From contig NW_008705573.1 in assembly GCF_000186865.1 (NCBI RefSeq), positions 920,983 through 984,982 on the forward strand: 64,000 nucleotides of DNA, read 5' to 3'. The stretch's first letter is position 1, and each line of letters begins with the position of its first letter. The translations under genes and the position numbers were made by a program. The DNA comes from Aureococcus anophagefferens (Eukaryota; Sar; Pelagophyceae; Pelagomonadales; Pelagomonadaceae). This document shows, in pieces, positions 9,454 through 18,302 of this stretch. The notes beneath the pieces are model-generated. The model saw nothing but the letters and a program-made list of their open reading frames with translations, made no database searches and was not told the DNA's origin.

Positions 9454-10533
9454 ATGAGCAAGGGCAGCAAGGACCGCGTGCAGGGCGCCCTCTGGGGTTT
9501 GCTCGCCGGCGACGCGCTGGCCAGCCCGACGCACTGGTACTACGGCGGCCTGCGCCAGGTGCAGGGCGACTACGGCCGCCAGGGCATCCGCGACTACACG
9601 AAGCCCGTCGCCGAGATGCAGGGCTCCATCATGCCGCGGAGCAACACCGACGGCGCGGGCCGGGGCTCCTACAACGAGGACAGGACGACGGTCATCGGCG
9701 ACGTCATCAACCACGGCAAGAAGCCCTACTGGAACCCGCGCACGTCCTTCCACTACCACGGGACCCTCGCCGCCGGCGAGAACACGCTCGAGGCGCAGCT
9801 GTCGCGGCTGCTCGTCCGCACGATCGCCGCGCGCGGCGGGGTCGACGACGCCGCGTTCCGCGACGCCTACGTGGCGTGGATGACGACGCCGGGGAGCCAC
9901 AACGACTCCTACGCGTCGACGTGCCACCGCATGTTCTTCGCGAACTACGCCCACGGCAAGCGCGACCCGGCGGACTGCCCGGACAACGACCGGCACAACG
10001 TCGACACCATCGACGGCCTCGTGCTCCCGTCCGTCGCCGCCGTCGCCGCGGCCTACGGCGGCGGGCCCGGGGCGCGCGCCGAGGCCGTCGACGCCGCCGT
10101 CCGCGTCGCGCGCGTCACGCGCGACTCGAAGCCCCTGGAACGGGCCGCGGCCGCGGTCGCGGGCGTCCTCTTCGACAGCGTCCACGGCGTCGGGACCATG
10201 GCGGACCGCGTCGACGCGGCGACGGACGCGCTGGGCATGTCGCGCGTCCACGCGGGCGCGCCCGACGAGATGATCAGCTGATACCTGCAGCAGTCGCTGC
10301 CGTCCGCGCTGGCCATGGCCAAGAAGTACGGCGGCGACGACGTCTTCGACGCGCTGCTCGTCAACGCGAACGTCGGCGGCGAGAACGTGCACCGCGGCGC
10401 CGTGCTCGGGGCGCTCCTCGGCGCGAACAAGGGCCGCTCGCGGCTCCCGCCGCGGCTCGTCGACGGGCTCGCGGCGACGTCCGAGATCGCGGCGGAGATC
10501 GACGCGCTCGTCGCCGCGCTCGCGCCCAAGTAG
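9454..10533 (+). CDS. ADP-ribosylglycohydrolase-family protein with in-frame UGA (candidate selenoprotein)
   Basis: The frame from ATG 9454 gives the DraG/ARH fold family start (GALWGLLAGDALASPTHWYYGG), then FHYHGTLAAGENTLEAQLSRLLVRT and YVAWMTTPGSHNDSY. It meets TGA at 10279-10281, but the same frame continues without a break for 83 more residues (YLQQSLPSALAMAKKYGGDD, then NVGGENVHRGAVLGALLG) to TAG 10531-10533. That extension is the conserved, metal-binding C-terminus of the family. In relatives known to me the residue before the Tyr of this segment is Cys (ACYIEDS pattern), so UGA sits exactly where Cys is expected. Pelagophytes such as Aureococcus are selenoprotein-rich. Alternatives are a sequencing error (TGC to TGA) or a recent nonsense mutation. 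Substrate is unknown. Confidence 0.8.
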
Positions 10534-10554
10534 ACCGCGCCGCCGCCGCCGCCG

Positions 10555-10630
10555 CGCCGTCCGACGTACATGACGGCCCCCGCGCGTCCGCGTTGTTTCG
10601 CGGCGCCGGGGGCCCGAAACCCCCGACGCG
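10555..10630 (+). promoter_or_regulatory. Candidate SECIS-like hairpin in the 3' UTR
   Basis: ATGA at 10570-10573 and GA at 10616-10617 flank a helix in which 10575-10582 (GGCCCCCG) pairs perfectly with 10607-10614 (CGGGGGCC). Above it 10588-10592 (CCGCG) pairs with 10599-10603 (CGCGG) around a TTGTTT loop. A lower helix can form between 10555-10561 (CGCCGTC, one bulge) and 10625-10630 (GACGCG). This is the layout of a selenocysteine insertion element, but the usual apical AA is missing. Support is by hand pairing only. Confidence 0.4.
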
Positions 10631-10659
10631 CGACATTGGCTGTACTACATGATGCTCGA

Positions 10660-12128
10660 TTATCCGGTCGCTCGCGGCTTCGCCTCCGCGGCGGCGTTCA
10701 GCGCGCGCGCTAGCTGGTCCTCGAAGCGGTCGAGCGCGGCGGCGAAGACGGCCTCGTCGAGGGGGTCCACGAAATGGTCGAGGGCGGCGTCGGCCGCGGA
10801 CTCGCCGTAGCCCACGGCCGCCGTCGTCGCGGCGACGTTCGACCGGTCGCGGTTGTGGCCGCGGGACCGGTCGTAGGCCGCGCCCGGCGCGTCGTGGCCG
10901 CCGCCGACGCGGTACTTGGCGAACTCGTCGTCGCGGGGCGCCCCGCCGAAGAGGCGGTGGAAGACGCAGACGCTCGCCGCGTGGAGCTCCGTGATGCCCG
11001 CGAAGCCCAGACGCCGCACGGCGGTCGTCGCGCGGTCGACGACCGCGCGCTCCTTGGCCACGTAGTGCCTGTTGTTCGGCCGCGCGTCGCACTTCCAGGT
11101 GCGATGGCCGTCGTCCAGCGGCGCGTCGCGCGCGCCGCACGCGCAGGAGTTCAGGAGTCGCGCGGCGCAGCCGGCGACGCCCGGGTAGCGCGCGAACGCC
11201 GCCTGGGCGGGACAAGCGTGATGCAACGTCGCTTCAACGTGAGTGTGCCGCGCGCGCGCGTCCCGGAGAAAGCATCCACGCTTCGAGACCGTTCCGAGAG
11301 ACGATCGCTCGTCCAAAAATCAGCCGAAACGAGCGGAACACGGCCGAGCTAGGAGCCTTTGAAGTTGGGCATGTCGCTCTCTTGTGCTGCCCTGAACGCC
11401 GCGGGCGAGTCCACCGCCGCCTCGAGCGCCTTGCGCTCGACGGACGACAGGCCCCAGGCGTGGAGGCCGAAGTGGTACGCGGACAGGAGCCGGTCGTTGG
11501 GCGCGCGGAAGAACGACGCGACGGTCGCCGGGTCCTCGTCGCGGGGGTTGAACTCCTGGTGGTGGATCTGGCGCTGCGCGCGGTACGTCGGGTCCGGCCG
11601 GCAGGTGACGACCTTGCTGGCCGGCATGTCGCGCGCGCGGCAGACGCTGCGGTTCCCGAGCGGCAGGCGCGCGTCTTTCGGGCACGACGCGTTGAAGAGC
11701 CGCAGGAGCGACATCGCGTCGTAGTCCGCGACGTTCCGCCGCCCGTCCAGCACCCAGCGCCGGTCCCGCGGGATCCTCGCGCCCATGGCCGCGTCGAGGG
11801 GCATGGCGGGGCACGCGTGGCGGAGGAACGTCGTCGTGAACGTGCTGCCCGTCTTCGGGATGTGGAGCAACCGGAGCGGCGCCGCTCCGGGCGGGCCGAA
11901 GGGCCCGCCGCAGAGCCGCGGCAGGCTCGCGTTCGTGCGCGCCGCGAGGCTCCGGAGCCGGGCGCGGTTCCGGAGCTGCAGCGCGGCGCTGGCGGCGCGG
12001 TCCGCGTCCGTCGTGCCGGGCAGCTCCCAGGGCGCAAAGTCCGCGGCGGTCGCGACGTCCAACGCGGCGAGCACGGCGACGGCGCTGATGGTGGCCGTCG
12101 CCGCGCGGAACGCCGAGGGGACGCGCAT
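10660..12128 (-). CDS. Secretory-pathway sulfotransferase
   Basis: Two exons, 12128-11403 (726 nt) and 11202-10660 (543 nt), give 422 residues. An N-terminal hydrophobic segment (ATATISAVAVLAALDVATA) suggests a signal peptide or anchor, so the enzyme would act in the Golgi lumen. The PAPS-binding 5'-phosphosulfate loop LLHIPKTGSTFTTTF (near residue 85) and the 3'-phosphate motif FFRAPNDRLLSAYHF are both clear. This is the pattern of carbohydrate O-sulfotransferases of the heparan 2-O/6-O type, which transfer sulfate from PAPS to a glycan. The C-terminal half is Cys-rich (LLNSCACGARDAP). The intron is an introner (11402-11203). A second sulfotransferase starts about 430 bp away in the opposite direction, so the two may share control. 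The acceptor is unknown. Confidence 0.82.
11203..11394 (-). mobile_element. Introner, family B, copy 3
   Basis: A 192-bp element in sense orientation. Sense ends are CAGGGCAGC and CCCGCCCAG. The TSD is exact: AACGCCGC at 11195-11202 and 11395-11402 (GCGGCGTT in sense). The intron is 11402-11203 with a GC donor; splicing restores DSPAAFARYPGV in phase 0. Confidence 0.94.
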
Positions 12129-12294
12129 CGCTGCTGGATGGGACGACTTGTCAGGGCAGCATCGTCGATGCGTAAAATCGTGCGCGCGGAAACGCTGGCC
12201 TCAGCGTCTTCGCTGAATCGCCTCAGCCGATAGCTCGCCTCGCAACACTCGACGCCACCGGCGCAAACGGCAGCGCCAACGCGCGCTGCACCCG

Positions 12295-12561
12295 ATGGTG
12301 GCCAGCGACCTGTGGCGATCGGCCTTCGGCGAGTCCATCCAGACCTGGGAGGACCTCTTCTTCACGTCCGAGGGCTGCGTCTACCTCACGGTCTACAGCA
12401 TCATCTTCCTGCTGCTCTACACCTTCTTCGGCCCGGCGCCCATCGACGACCGCCAGCTCGAGTTCGAGCGCGAGTGGGCGCACCACTCGCGGCGCGGCAA
12501 GCACTTCCAGCAGCGCAAGGCCCCGGCGGAGCCGGCCGCCGCGGCGAAGAAGGATGCCTAA
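12295..12561 (+). CDS. Small single-pass membrane protein
   Basis: An 88-residue ORF with one strong hydrophobic helix (residues about 27-47, GCVYLTVYSIIFLLLYTFFG), followed by a charged segment and an Ala/Lys-rich tail (QRKAPAEPAAAAKKDA). The TAA at 12559-12561 overlaps the ATG of the sulfotransferase frame at 12554 by 8 nt. Two readings are possible: an independent small membrane protein, or the signal anchor of a type II Golgi sulfotransferase separated from its catalytic part by a one-base frame break. No family was recognised. Confidence 0.6.
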   Translation: MVASDLWRSAFGESIQTWEDLFFTSEGCVYLTVYSIIFLLLYTFFGPAPIDDRQLEFEREWAHHSRRGKHFQQRKAPAEPAAAAKKDA

Positions 12562-13570
12562 CGCGAGCCTCGACGCGGCCGCGTGCCGCGCGGCCGTCGC
12601 GCCGGACGCGCGCGCCTTCGTCTGCGGCTTTACCTACCTCTTCGTCGCCGGGTTGCACCACAGCGGCACGTCGCTCGTGCACGAGCTCGTCGCGGCGCGG
12701 CCGGGCGTCTCGCGGCTGAATCTCGCGAAGCGCCAGGGCGAGGGCCAGCAGGCGCAGCGCGTCTGGCGCCCCGCCGGGAAGCGCGACGCCGACGCCTGCG
12801 CGACGTCCCTGGAGCTCGGCGGCGAGAAAGTTCGGCTGTCGAAGGCCGCGGCGGAGACGCACTGCCGCGACGGGCTGCGCAAGGTCGACGACGACGACGA
12901 CGCCCGGGCGTCGCTCGCGGCGACGTGGGGGCCGCTGTGGGGCGGCGCGGGCGGCCTCTACCGCGTCGAGAAGGACCCGGATTTCGGGAGCGCGTTCCTC
13001 AAGCTCCGCCTGTTTCCACACAGGAGCGCCGCGGTCTTCGTCATGCGCCACCCGTTCGCGACGGCGCTGTCCTACCGCAAGCACTGCGGCGTCGCGACCA
13101 AGTGCGTCGCCGTCTGGCTCGAGGTCTGGACGGCCTGCCTTCGCGCGCTCCGGCGCGACCCGGCGCCGCACGCCGTCGTTCGCTACGAAGACGTGATCCA
13201 CCACGCCGACGCGGTCGTCGACGCCGTCGTCGGGATGGCGACGGGGCGGCGCCTCGACTACCGCGCGGCGTCCGACGGCGCGCCGCCGGCCGTCGACGCG
13301 GAGCTCTGCTGGCCCCAGGTCGCCGCGCGCGCGGCCGGCGCCTGCGCGGCGTTCCCCGCCTGCGTCGCCGCGCTGCGCGACTTCGCCGCGCCCCTCGTCG
13401 CGCCCTGGTACGACGTCGACCCGTTCTTCCCGCGCGCCGCCGCGTGCGGCGCGGCGGCCGCGCGGCCGGCGCTCGCGTGCTCTTCCGCGGCGCCCTGCGA
13501 CCCGCCGAGGAGCGCGGCGCTCGGGCCCGCGCTCGCGGCCCTGCGCGGGCCGATCTCCGGCTACGGGTAA
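12554..13570 (+). CDS. Sulfotransferase
   Basis: A 338-residue protein. It carries a PAPS-binding loop (LHHSGTSLVHELV, about residues 34-46) and a 3'-phosphate-binding segment (VFVMRHPFATALSYRK, about residues 160-175), in the order and spacing of sulfotransferases. The rest is Cys- and Ala-rich. No signal sequence is visible after the chosen ATG, whereas the overlapping upstream ORF at 12295 offers a membrane helix in another frame, so the true N-terminus may include it. It is divergent from the sulfotransferase at 10660-12128. The sulfate acceptor is unknown; algal homologues often act on polysaccharides or small metabolites. Confidence 0.78.
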   Translation: MPNASLDAAACRAAVAPDARAFVCGFTYLFVAGLHHSGTSLVHELVAARPGVSRLNLAKRQGEGQQAQRVWRPAGKRDADACATSLELGGEKVRLSKAAAETHCRDGLRKVDDDDDARASLAATWGPLWGGAGGLYRVEKDPDFGSAFLKLRLFPHRSAAVFVMRHPFATALSYRKHCGVATKCVAVWLEVWTACLRALRRDPAPHAVVRYEDVIHHADAVVDAVVGMATGRRLDYRAASDGAPPAVDAELCWPQVAARAAGACAAFPACVAALRDFAAPLVAPWYDVDPFFPRAAACGAAAARPALACSSAAPCDPPRSAALGPALAALRGPISGYG

Positions 13571-13754
13571 GGGTCGGTGTTCCCCGGGAGGCGTGCGACG
13601 ATGCGGTGCGCGGTCGGCGGCCGCCGACGCGCGCTGCAGCTGCGGACCTCGACTAGGCCTGGCTCGAGCTCGACGGCCAGCATCGCTGCCACAAGAGCTT
13701 GTTGTGAGCGCTGCTCCTCGAGCTCGCGCTCAAACGCGAGCGCGCGCGCGCAGA

Positions 13755-14789
13755 ATGGCCGAGGACGAGCCGATCAAGCTCGTGCACGATCCGCCGATCA
13801 AGCTCGACCACGCGCCGTCGCTGTCGAAGAAGGCGAACCGGGCCCCGGCGCTCGCGCCCGCGGGCGGCGGCGGCGCGGGCAAGAAGCACCAGCCCGTGCC
13901 CGCGCCCGCCGTGGTCGTGCCCGACGCGGCCGCCGGCCTGGCGAAGGTCGCCGAGCAGGCCATGGCCGACGTCGGCGCCAAGGCCGGCGACGCGGCGAAG
14001 AAGTTCATGGGCTACGCGAAGAAGAAGCGGCGCGAGCTCGTCACCCCGAAGCAGCACGAGCGCTCGCCGCGCGCGCACAAGACCGGCGGCGGGCGGACCT
14101 CCGGCGACAAGTACGTGCACGCGAAGCGGCTGCGGAGCGCGCGGCACAAGCTCTTCGACGAGGGCCTCTGGGTGGGCCTCCTCGGCGTCGCCGTCGCCCT
14201 CACCCTGCTCCTGGGCCTCTTCTGCCGGCGGCGCTGCAAGCGCCGGTCGAAGAAGACCGTGCTCCCGCTCCGGGGCACCGCGAGCAGCCCGCTCTCGAAG
14301 GGGAAGAAGGCGACGGGCGGCTTCTTCGCGGCGAAGGCGCCCGCGGCCGAGGCGCTGCCCGCGGCCGTGAAGCAGGCCTGCCGCGCGAACCGCGTGGCCG
14401 TCGTCGACGACTGGCTCCGGAGCTGCGCGTCGCCGGACGCGCGCGACGCGGAGCCGCCGCGGCGCGCGGCGACGCACGTCGCGGCGACGCACGGCGCGGC
14501 GGCGGCGTGCCGCGCTTTGCTCCACGGCGGCGCGGACCCGAACCTCGTGGACGACGCGGGCGACGCGCCCCTGCACCTCGCGGCGGCCTTCGGCAGCGGC
14601 GCGGTCGTGAAGATCCTGCTGGACCACGGCGCGGACCCGTCCCTCCGGGACGCGCTCGGCCACGACGCCAAGGAGCGCGCCGTCGCCAACGCGAACACGG
14701 GCTGCGCGCTCCTCATCTCGAAGCGCCTCTCCGCGGGCGGCGAGGCCCGCGGCGCGGCCGCGCGGCGCAAGCTCAAGGCCGAGCCCTAG
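13755..14789 (+). CDS. Membrane protein with ankyrin repeats
   Basis: This is a protein of about 344 residues starting MAEDEPIKLVHDPPIKLDHAP; an upstream in-frame extension is possible but low-complexity. Residues about 1-130 are basic and Pro/Ala-rich. One hydrophobic helix (LWVGLLGVAVALTLLLGLF) is followed by a very basic stretch (CRRRCKRRSKK). The C-terminal part has two to three ankyrin repeats (RAATHVAATHGAAAACRALLHGGADPN, APLHLAAAFGSGAVVKILLDHGADPS). The ankyrin domain is presumably cytosolic. Partner and function are unknown. Confidence 0.75.
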   Translation: MAEDEPIKLVHDPPIKLDHAPSLSKKANRAPALAPAGGGGAGKKHQPVPAPAVVVPDAAAGLAKVAEQAMADVGAKAGDAAKKFMGYAKKKRRELVTPKQHERSPRAHKTGGGRTSGDKYVHAKRLRSARHKLFDEGLWVGLLGVAVALTLLLGLFCRRRCKRRSKKTVLPLRGTASSPLSKGKKATGGFFAAKAPAAEALPAAVKQACRANRVAVVDDWLRSCASPDARDAEPPRRAATHVAATHGAAAACRALLHGGADPNLVDDAGDAPLHLAAAFGSGAVVKILLDHGADPSLRDALGHDAKERAVANANTGCALLISKRLSAGGEARGAAARRKLKAEP

Positions 14790-14815
14790 CGCGCGCGTGC
14801 CTAATTCGGCTGGGG

Positions 14816-14844
14816 TTCAACGTCGTCTTCAAGGTCCGCTTGAG
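14816..14844 (-). promoter_or_regulatory. Phased TTCAA/TTGAG cluster upstream of the YHYH gene
   Basis: TTCAA at 14816 and 14828 and TTGAG at 14840 are spaced by 12 bp, 11-39 bp upstream of the ATG at 14855. On the minus strand the core reads TTGAAGACGACGTTGAA, close to the subterminal TTGAAGCGACGTTGAA of family B introners. Function is inferred only from phasing and recurrence. Confidence 0.3.
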
Positions 14845-14854
14845 AGAGGCCACA

Positions 14855-17304
14855 ATGGGCAGCCTTTCTTCTGAGCGCGCAGCCATGCGTCGCCTCGTCG
14901 TCGCCGTCGCGTGCGGCGTGGCCCGGGCGACGACGATCGTGCCGTCGACGCTGTCCTGCGACGACCTCGAGAGCTGCTCGCCCGAGGCCTGCGTCGTTTC
15001 CGACGACGAGGACTGCACCTTTAACAACAACGCGCCGGACTGGGCGTCGACGATCGCCTCCGTGGCGTGCCAGGACTGCGCCCAGGCGACGGGCGGCTTC
15101 GCCTGCGACGCGCCGGGGACGGCGCTGCGGACCGACGCGGGCATCCGGGCGGCCTACTGCACCGACGAGTTCCTCGTCGTGTGGGCCACGGGCAGGCCGC
15201 GCTACGAGCCCGGCGACGACGCCTACCTCGGGTCCATCCCGCTGCCGCCGGGCGGCAGCGCCACGTGCCGCGTGCGCACGTCCGCGGAGCTGCTGACGGT
15301 CTACAAGATCCCCCTCGAGCCGCCGCCGGACCAGGACGGCGTCCGCGGCCGCGTCCGCGACCGTTTTAATAAACCGGGAAACCGACATCGCGCGCGGGTA
15401 GGTGAACGACCTGCCCGAGCCGCTGCCGGGCGTCGCGGGCATGCCCGCCGCCGGCGCCGTCGCCATGGCCCTGGACGGCGTGCCCATGTTCCCCAACTAC
15501 AACAACCGGGGCCAGGCCGCGGCCGTCTCGTGCGAGATCGACCGGTGCAGCGCCCACGCCGGCAAGGGCGAGGACTACCACTAGCGCGCGGCGGCGTCCG
15601 ACGGCTTTCCTGCGACGACCCCATCTTTCCCGTAGCCACGGCGACCCCTTCGGCGAGCTCTGCCTCTACTCGCTCGCGGACTACGACGGGCTCGCGCACC
15701 CGCCGGTCATCGGCCTCTCGCTCGACGGCTACGCGATCCACGGGCGCCACGTCGCCGCGGGCCTCGACGGCGAGGACGACGACCTCGACGCCTGCGGGGG
15801 GCTGTGTGCAAATCAACCAGTGAGCTGGGACGTCGGGGCCAAACTTCAGAATTCTCTAGCTCGGTCAAGTCGAAGTCGATTCGGCTGATTTTTGGACGAA
15901 TCGATTGCTCTCAGCGAGTTCTCGAAGCACGGCGGAAGTGCTCGTGTCAAAACATTCGAATACGCGCACATTGAAGTCGGGTTGAAGATTTGATTTGCAC
16001 ACAGGCGGGGGGCACACGCACGACGCGCTCGCGTACCACTACCACGCGACGGTGACGACGGACCGGAGCACGACGTCGCTGGACGGCGTCGGCGGCAGCG
16101 GCCCTTCTCCTACACGACGTACGACATCGCGCCGACGACGTGCTGGAAGGGCGACGTGTCGCAGATCTATGAATTTTGGACCACGAAGCAGGCCAACTAC
16201 GACCGGAGCAAGCAGCCCAACCCGGACGACTGGACCGACCTCGAGGCGCTGCGGCCCTGCTGCGGGAGCGACCGCTACTACGTCGTCGACGGCGTCGCGC
16301 TCGACGGCGCCTCGGAGCCCGCGGCGGACGACGACCCGCCGACGCCCGATCCGACGCCCGATCCGACGCCCGATCCGACGCCCGATCCGACGCCCGATCC
16401 GACGCCCGATCCGACGCCCGCGCCCGCGCCGAGCCCGACGCCCGATCCGACGACCGATCCGACGCCCGCGCCCGCGCCGAGCCCGACGCCCGCGCCGACG
16501 GTCGGCCCCGGCAACCCGACGGCCGCGCCCGTGACGCCGTCGCCGACGCCGCGCCCGACGATGCTCGCGCCGACGCCGCGGCCGTCGCCGGCGCCGACGC
16601 CGAGCCCCGTGGCCCCGGACCCGACGCCGAGCCCCCGAGCCCCGGACCCGACGCCGGGCCCGTCGGCGGACCCGACGCCGGCCCCCGCGGCGCCGGCGCC
16701 GACCGCGGAGGCGAACGCGCTCCGCGGCGCGGTCGCCTTCTGGAACTTCGGCCCGCTGCCCGGCGACGGCTCGGCGAGCGACGTCGTCGCCTACGCGCTC
16801 CACGCGTTCTGGGGCGCCGCGGGCAAGTCGGACCTGGACGTCGAAGCGCCGACGATCGACGGCGCGGGCCTCCGCTTCGAGTTCGAGGTGGCGGCGCCGA
16901 CGGCGGCGGCGAAGGCCGACATCGAGGACCGCCTGGCCGAGCTCCTCGAGGACCCCGCGCTCTTCGACCCCTACGTCCGGGCCGCGTCCGCGGGCACGGC
17001 GAGCGAGCCGACGTTTTCCGCCGCGACGACGGACTCGTACGAGGCGCTCGCCGTCGAGGCGGCGGACGACGACGACGCGTCGACGCGCGGCCACCGCTTC
17101 TGGAAGTACGAAAAGTACGCGGCGCTCGGCGGCGTCGTGGTCCTCTTCTTCGCCCTGGGCTGCTGCGTCGTCTCCTGCGTCGGCCGCAAGGCCCGCGACC
17201 CGGGCCGCCACGGCTCCTCGAGCCCCCAGGTCGACGAGGTCTTCCCGGGCTTCCACAAGTCCGGCGAGGTCTCCCCGCGCTTCGAGCACCACAACGCGCT
17301 CTAA
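14855..17304 (+). CDS. YHYH-domain secreted/membrane protein with Pro-Thr stalk
   Basis: Exons are 14855-15340, 15402-15583, 15636-15793 and 16005-17304. The first ATG gives [27 protein letters not shown], a likely signal peptide from the second Met. The luminal domain is a YHYH-type domain: [16 protein letters not shown], the signature [15 protein letters not shown] (completed only by splicing 15584-15635), [12 protein letters not shown] and [19 protein letters not shown] (completed by removing an introner). A stalk of Pro-Asp/Pro-Thr repeats follows (12-bp units near 16340-16440), then a C-terminal domain, one helix ([18 protein letters not shown]) and a short tail. The frame shifts by one at about 16095-16105 (GVGG to RPFSYTTYD), probably a missing base. 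The function of YHYH proteins is not established. Confidence 0.78.
15341..15401 (+). other. Short spliceosomal intron (61 nt)
   Basis: The segment begins GTCCGCGG, contains the only AT-rich stretch nearby (TTTTAATAAACC) and ends GCGGGTAG. Removal joins PPPDQDG to [10 protein letters not shown] in phase 0. The exact donor is uncertain; a GC a few bases downstream is possible. Confidence 0.55.
15584..15635 (+). other. Short GC-AG intron (52 nt)
   Basis: The segment starts GCGCGCGG directly after a TA and ends CTTTCCCGTAG. Removal turns an apparent TAG stop into the YHYH signature (GAC TAC CAC TA|C CAC GGC GAC). The domain signature makes this call strong, and it shows that GC donors are used outside introners too. 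Confidence 0.85.
15802..16004 (+). mobile_element. Introner, family A, copy 3
   Basis: A 203-bp element with ends CTGTGTGCAAATC and GATTTGCACACAG, in sense orientation to its host. The TSD is exact: GCGGGGGG at 15794-15801 and 16005-16012. The intron is 15794-16004 with a GC donor. Splicing completes [18 protein letters not shown], the YHYH-domain signature. Confidence 0.95.
16335..16440 (+). repeat. 12-bp tandem repeat coding for Pro-Asp-Pro-Thr
   Basis: The unit CCGATCCGACGC repeats about seven times in register inside the YHYH gene, encoding (DPTP)n, and degenerates into APAPSPTP units. It forms the low-complexity stalk. Confidence 0.85.
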
Positions 17305-17475
17305 GGAGCCGTACGACCCAACTTTCGACCGGCCTCGTTGAAATCTTCAATTTTGAACTCAAGAGGGAAGCTGATGGCCTCCGCTCTCGAGTAGGACCGC
17401 GCCGAACCCGGGCGCCCCCGAGGACAGCACCCGCCCCCGAACGCCGCCCCCGACGCGCCCCGCGCGCACCGCAAC

Positions 17476-18294
17476 ATGAGCGGCCTCGCGGCCCCGCCGG
17501 CGGCCGAGGACGGCTCCATCTGGATCGAGGAGCTCGTCGAGCGCAACGCGGAATTATTGAGCGCCATCGCCGAGAACCAGGGCCTGGGCCGGCTCGCCGA
17601 CGCCGTCATGTACCAGGAGCTCTTCCAGGAGAACGTGCTGCGCCTGTGCCAGTTCTGCGACCTGTCCAACGAGGCGCTGTCCGCCGACGCGACGCTCGGC
17701 GGCCTCATCGACGGCGCCGCGTCGCGCGCGCGCGACCCGCCGCGGCCGTCGAGCGACGACGTGAAACTCCTCGTGGAGAACGTGGCCTGCGCCGAGTGCA
17801 AGGCCGTGAAGCACAGCGGCTGGAGGTGCCGCCGGGAGCTCGGGCACCTCGGGCCGAACTGGGACTACGCGCCTCCGGCCGTTTTCGCGGACGCGCCGGC
17901 GCCGACCGAGGGCACGGAGGCGGCGCAGTTCGCCGCCTTCCAGCGCCAGCGGCGCCAGAGCCGCGAGGAGAAGGCCGAGCAGCAGCGCGAGCGCCAGCGG
18001 CGCGAGCGGGAGGCGAACCGATTGGAAGTCGAGAAGCTCAAGGCCGCGCCGGCCGCGCCGGCCGCGCCCGCGGACAACAACGCGCGGCGGCGCTGGACCG
18101 ACGCCGAGACCGCCCTCTTCCTCGAGGGCTTGGAGGCCCTCGGGCGGAAGGAGCACAAGCGCATCGCCGCGGAGTACGTCAAGACGCGGTCCAAGGAGCA
18201 GGTCCGCTCGAAGATCCAGAAGCACTTCAAGAGCGAAGACAAGAAGAAGAAGGACGCCGAGGCGTCGGCGGCTTCGTCGCGTCCCGGTTCCTGA
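17476..18294 (+). CDS. Single-repeat SANT/Myb-domain protein
   Basis: A 272-residue protein. The C-terminal RRRWTDAETALFLEGLEALGRK (about residues 204-225), continuing to KTRSKEQVRSKIQKHF, is a SANT/Myb repeat of the plant-algal 1R-MYB type, with its Trp and the C-terminal helix ending QKHF as in SHAQKYF proteins. A glutamate/arginine-rich coiled coil (RQRRQSREEKAEQQRERQRRE) precedes it. The N-terminal part has a Cys-containing segment (VACAECKAVKHSGWRCRRELG). A nuclear DNA-binding or chromatin role is likely from the domain; targets are unknown. It converges with the next gene, with 8 bp between stop codons. Confidence 0.8.
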   Translation: MSGLAAPPAAEDGSIWIEELVERNAELLSAIAENQGLGRLADAVMYQELFQENVLRLCQFCDLSNEALSADATLGGLIDGAASRARDPPRPSSDDVKLLVENVACAECKAVKHSGWRCRRELGHLGPNWDYAPPAVFADAPAPTEGTEAAQFAAFQRQRRQSREEKAEQQRERQRREREANRLEVEKLKAAPAAPAAPADNNARRRWTDAETALFLEGLEALGRKEHKRIAAEYVKTRSKEQVRSKIQKHFKSEDKKKKDAEASAASSRPGS

Positions 18295-18302
18295 AGAGCT
18301 AA

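Noticed and set aside
10279..10281. Treating TGA as the true stop of the ADP-ribosylglycohydrolase
   Set aside because: It would delete the conserved metal-binding C-terminus, which continues in the same frame without any change.
10649..10720. Second ATGATG as an alternative SECIS core
   Set aside because: No matching GA-containing 3' strand or stable helix was found at the right distance, and it overlaps the end of the convergent gene.
10660..11316. Apparent start codon and N-terminus inside an introner (MDERSSLGTVSKRG), also seen near 22044
   Set aside because: These residues are encoded by the family B element itself and recur wherever it is inserted; the real exons join across the element.
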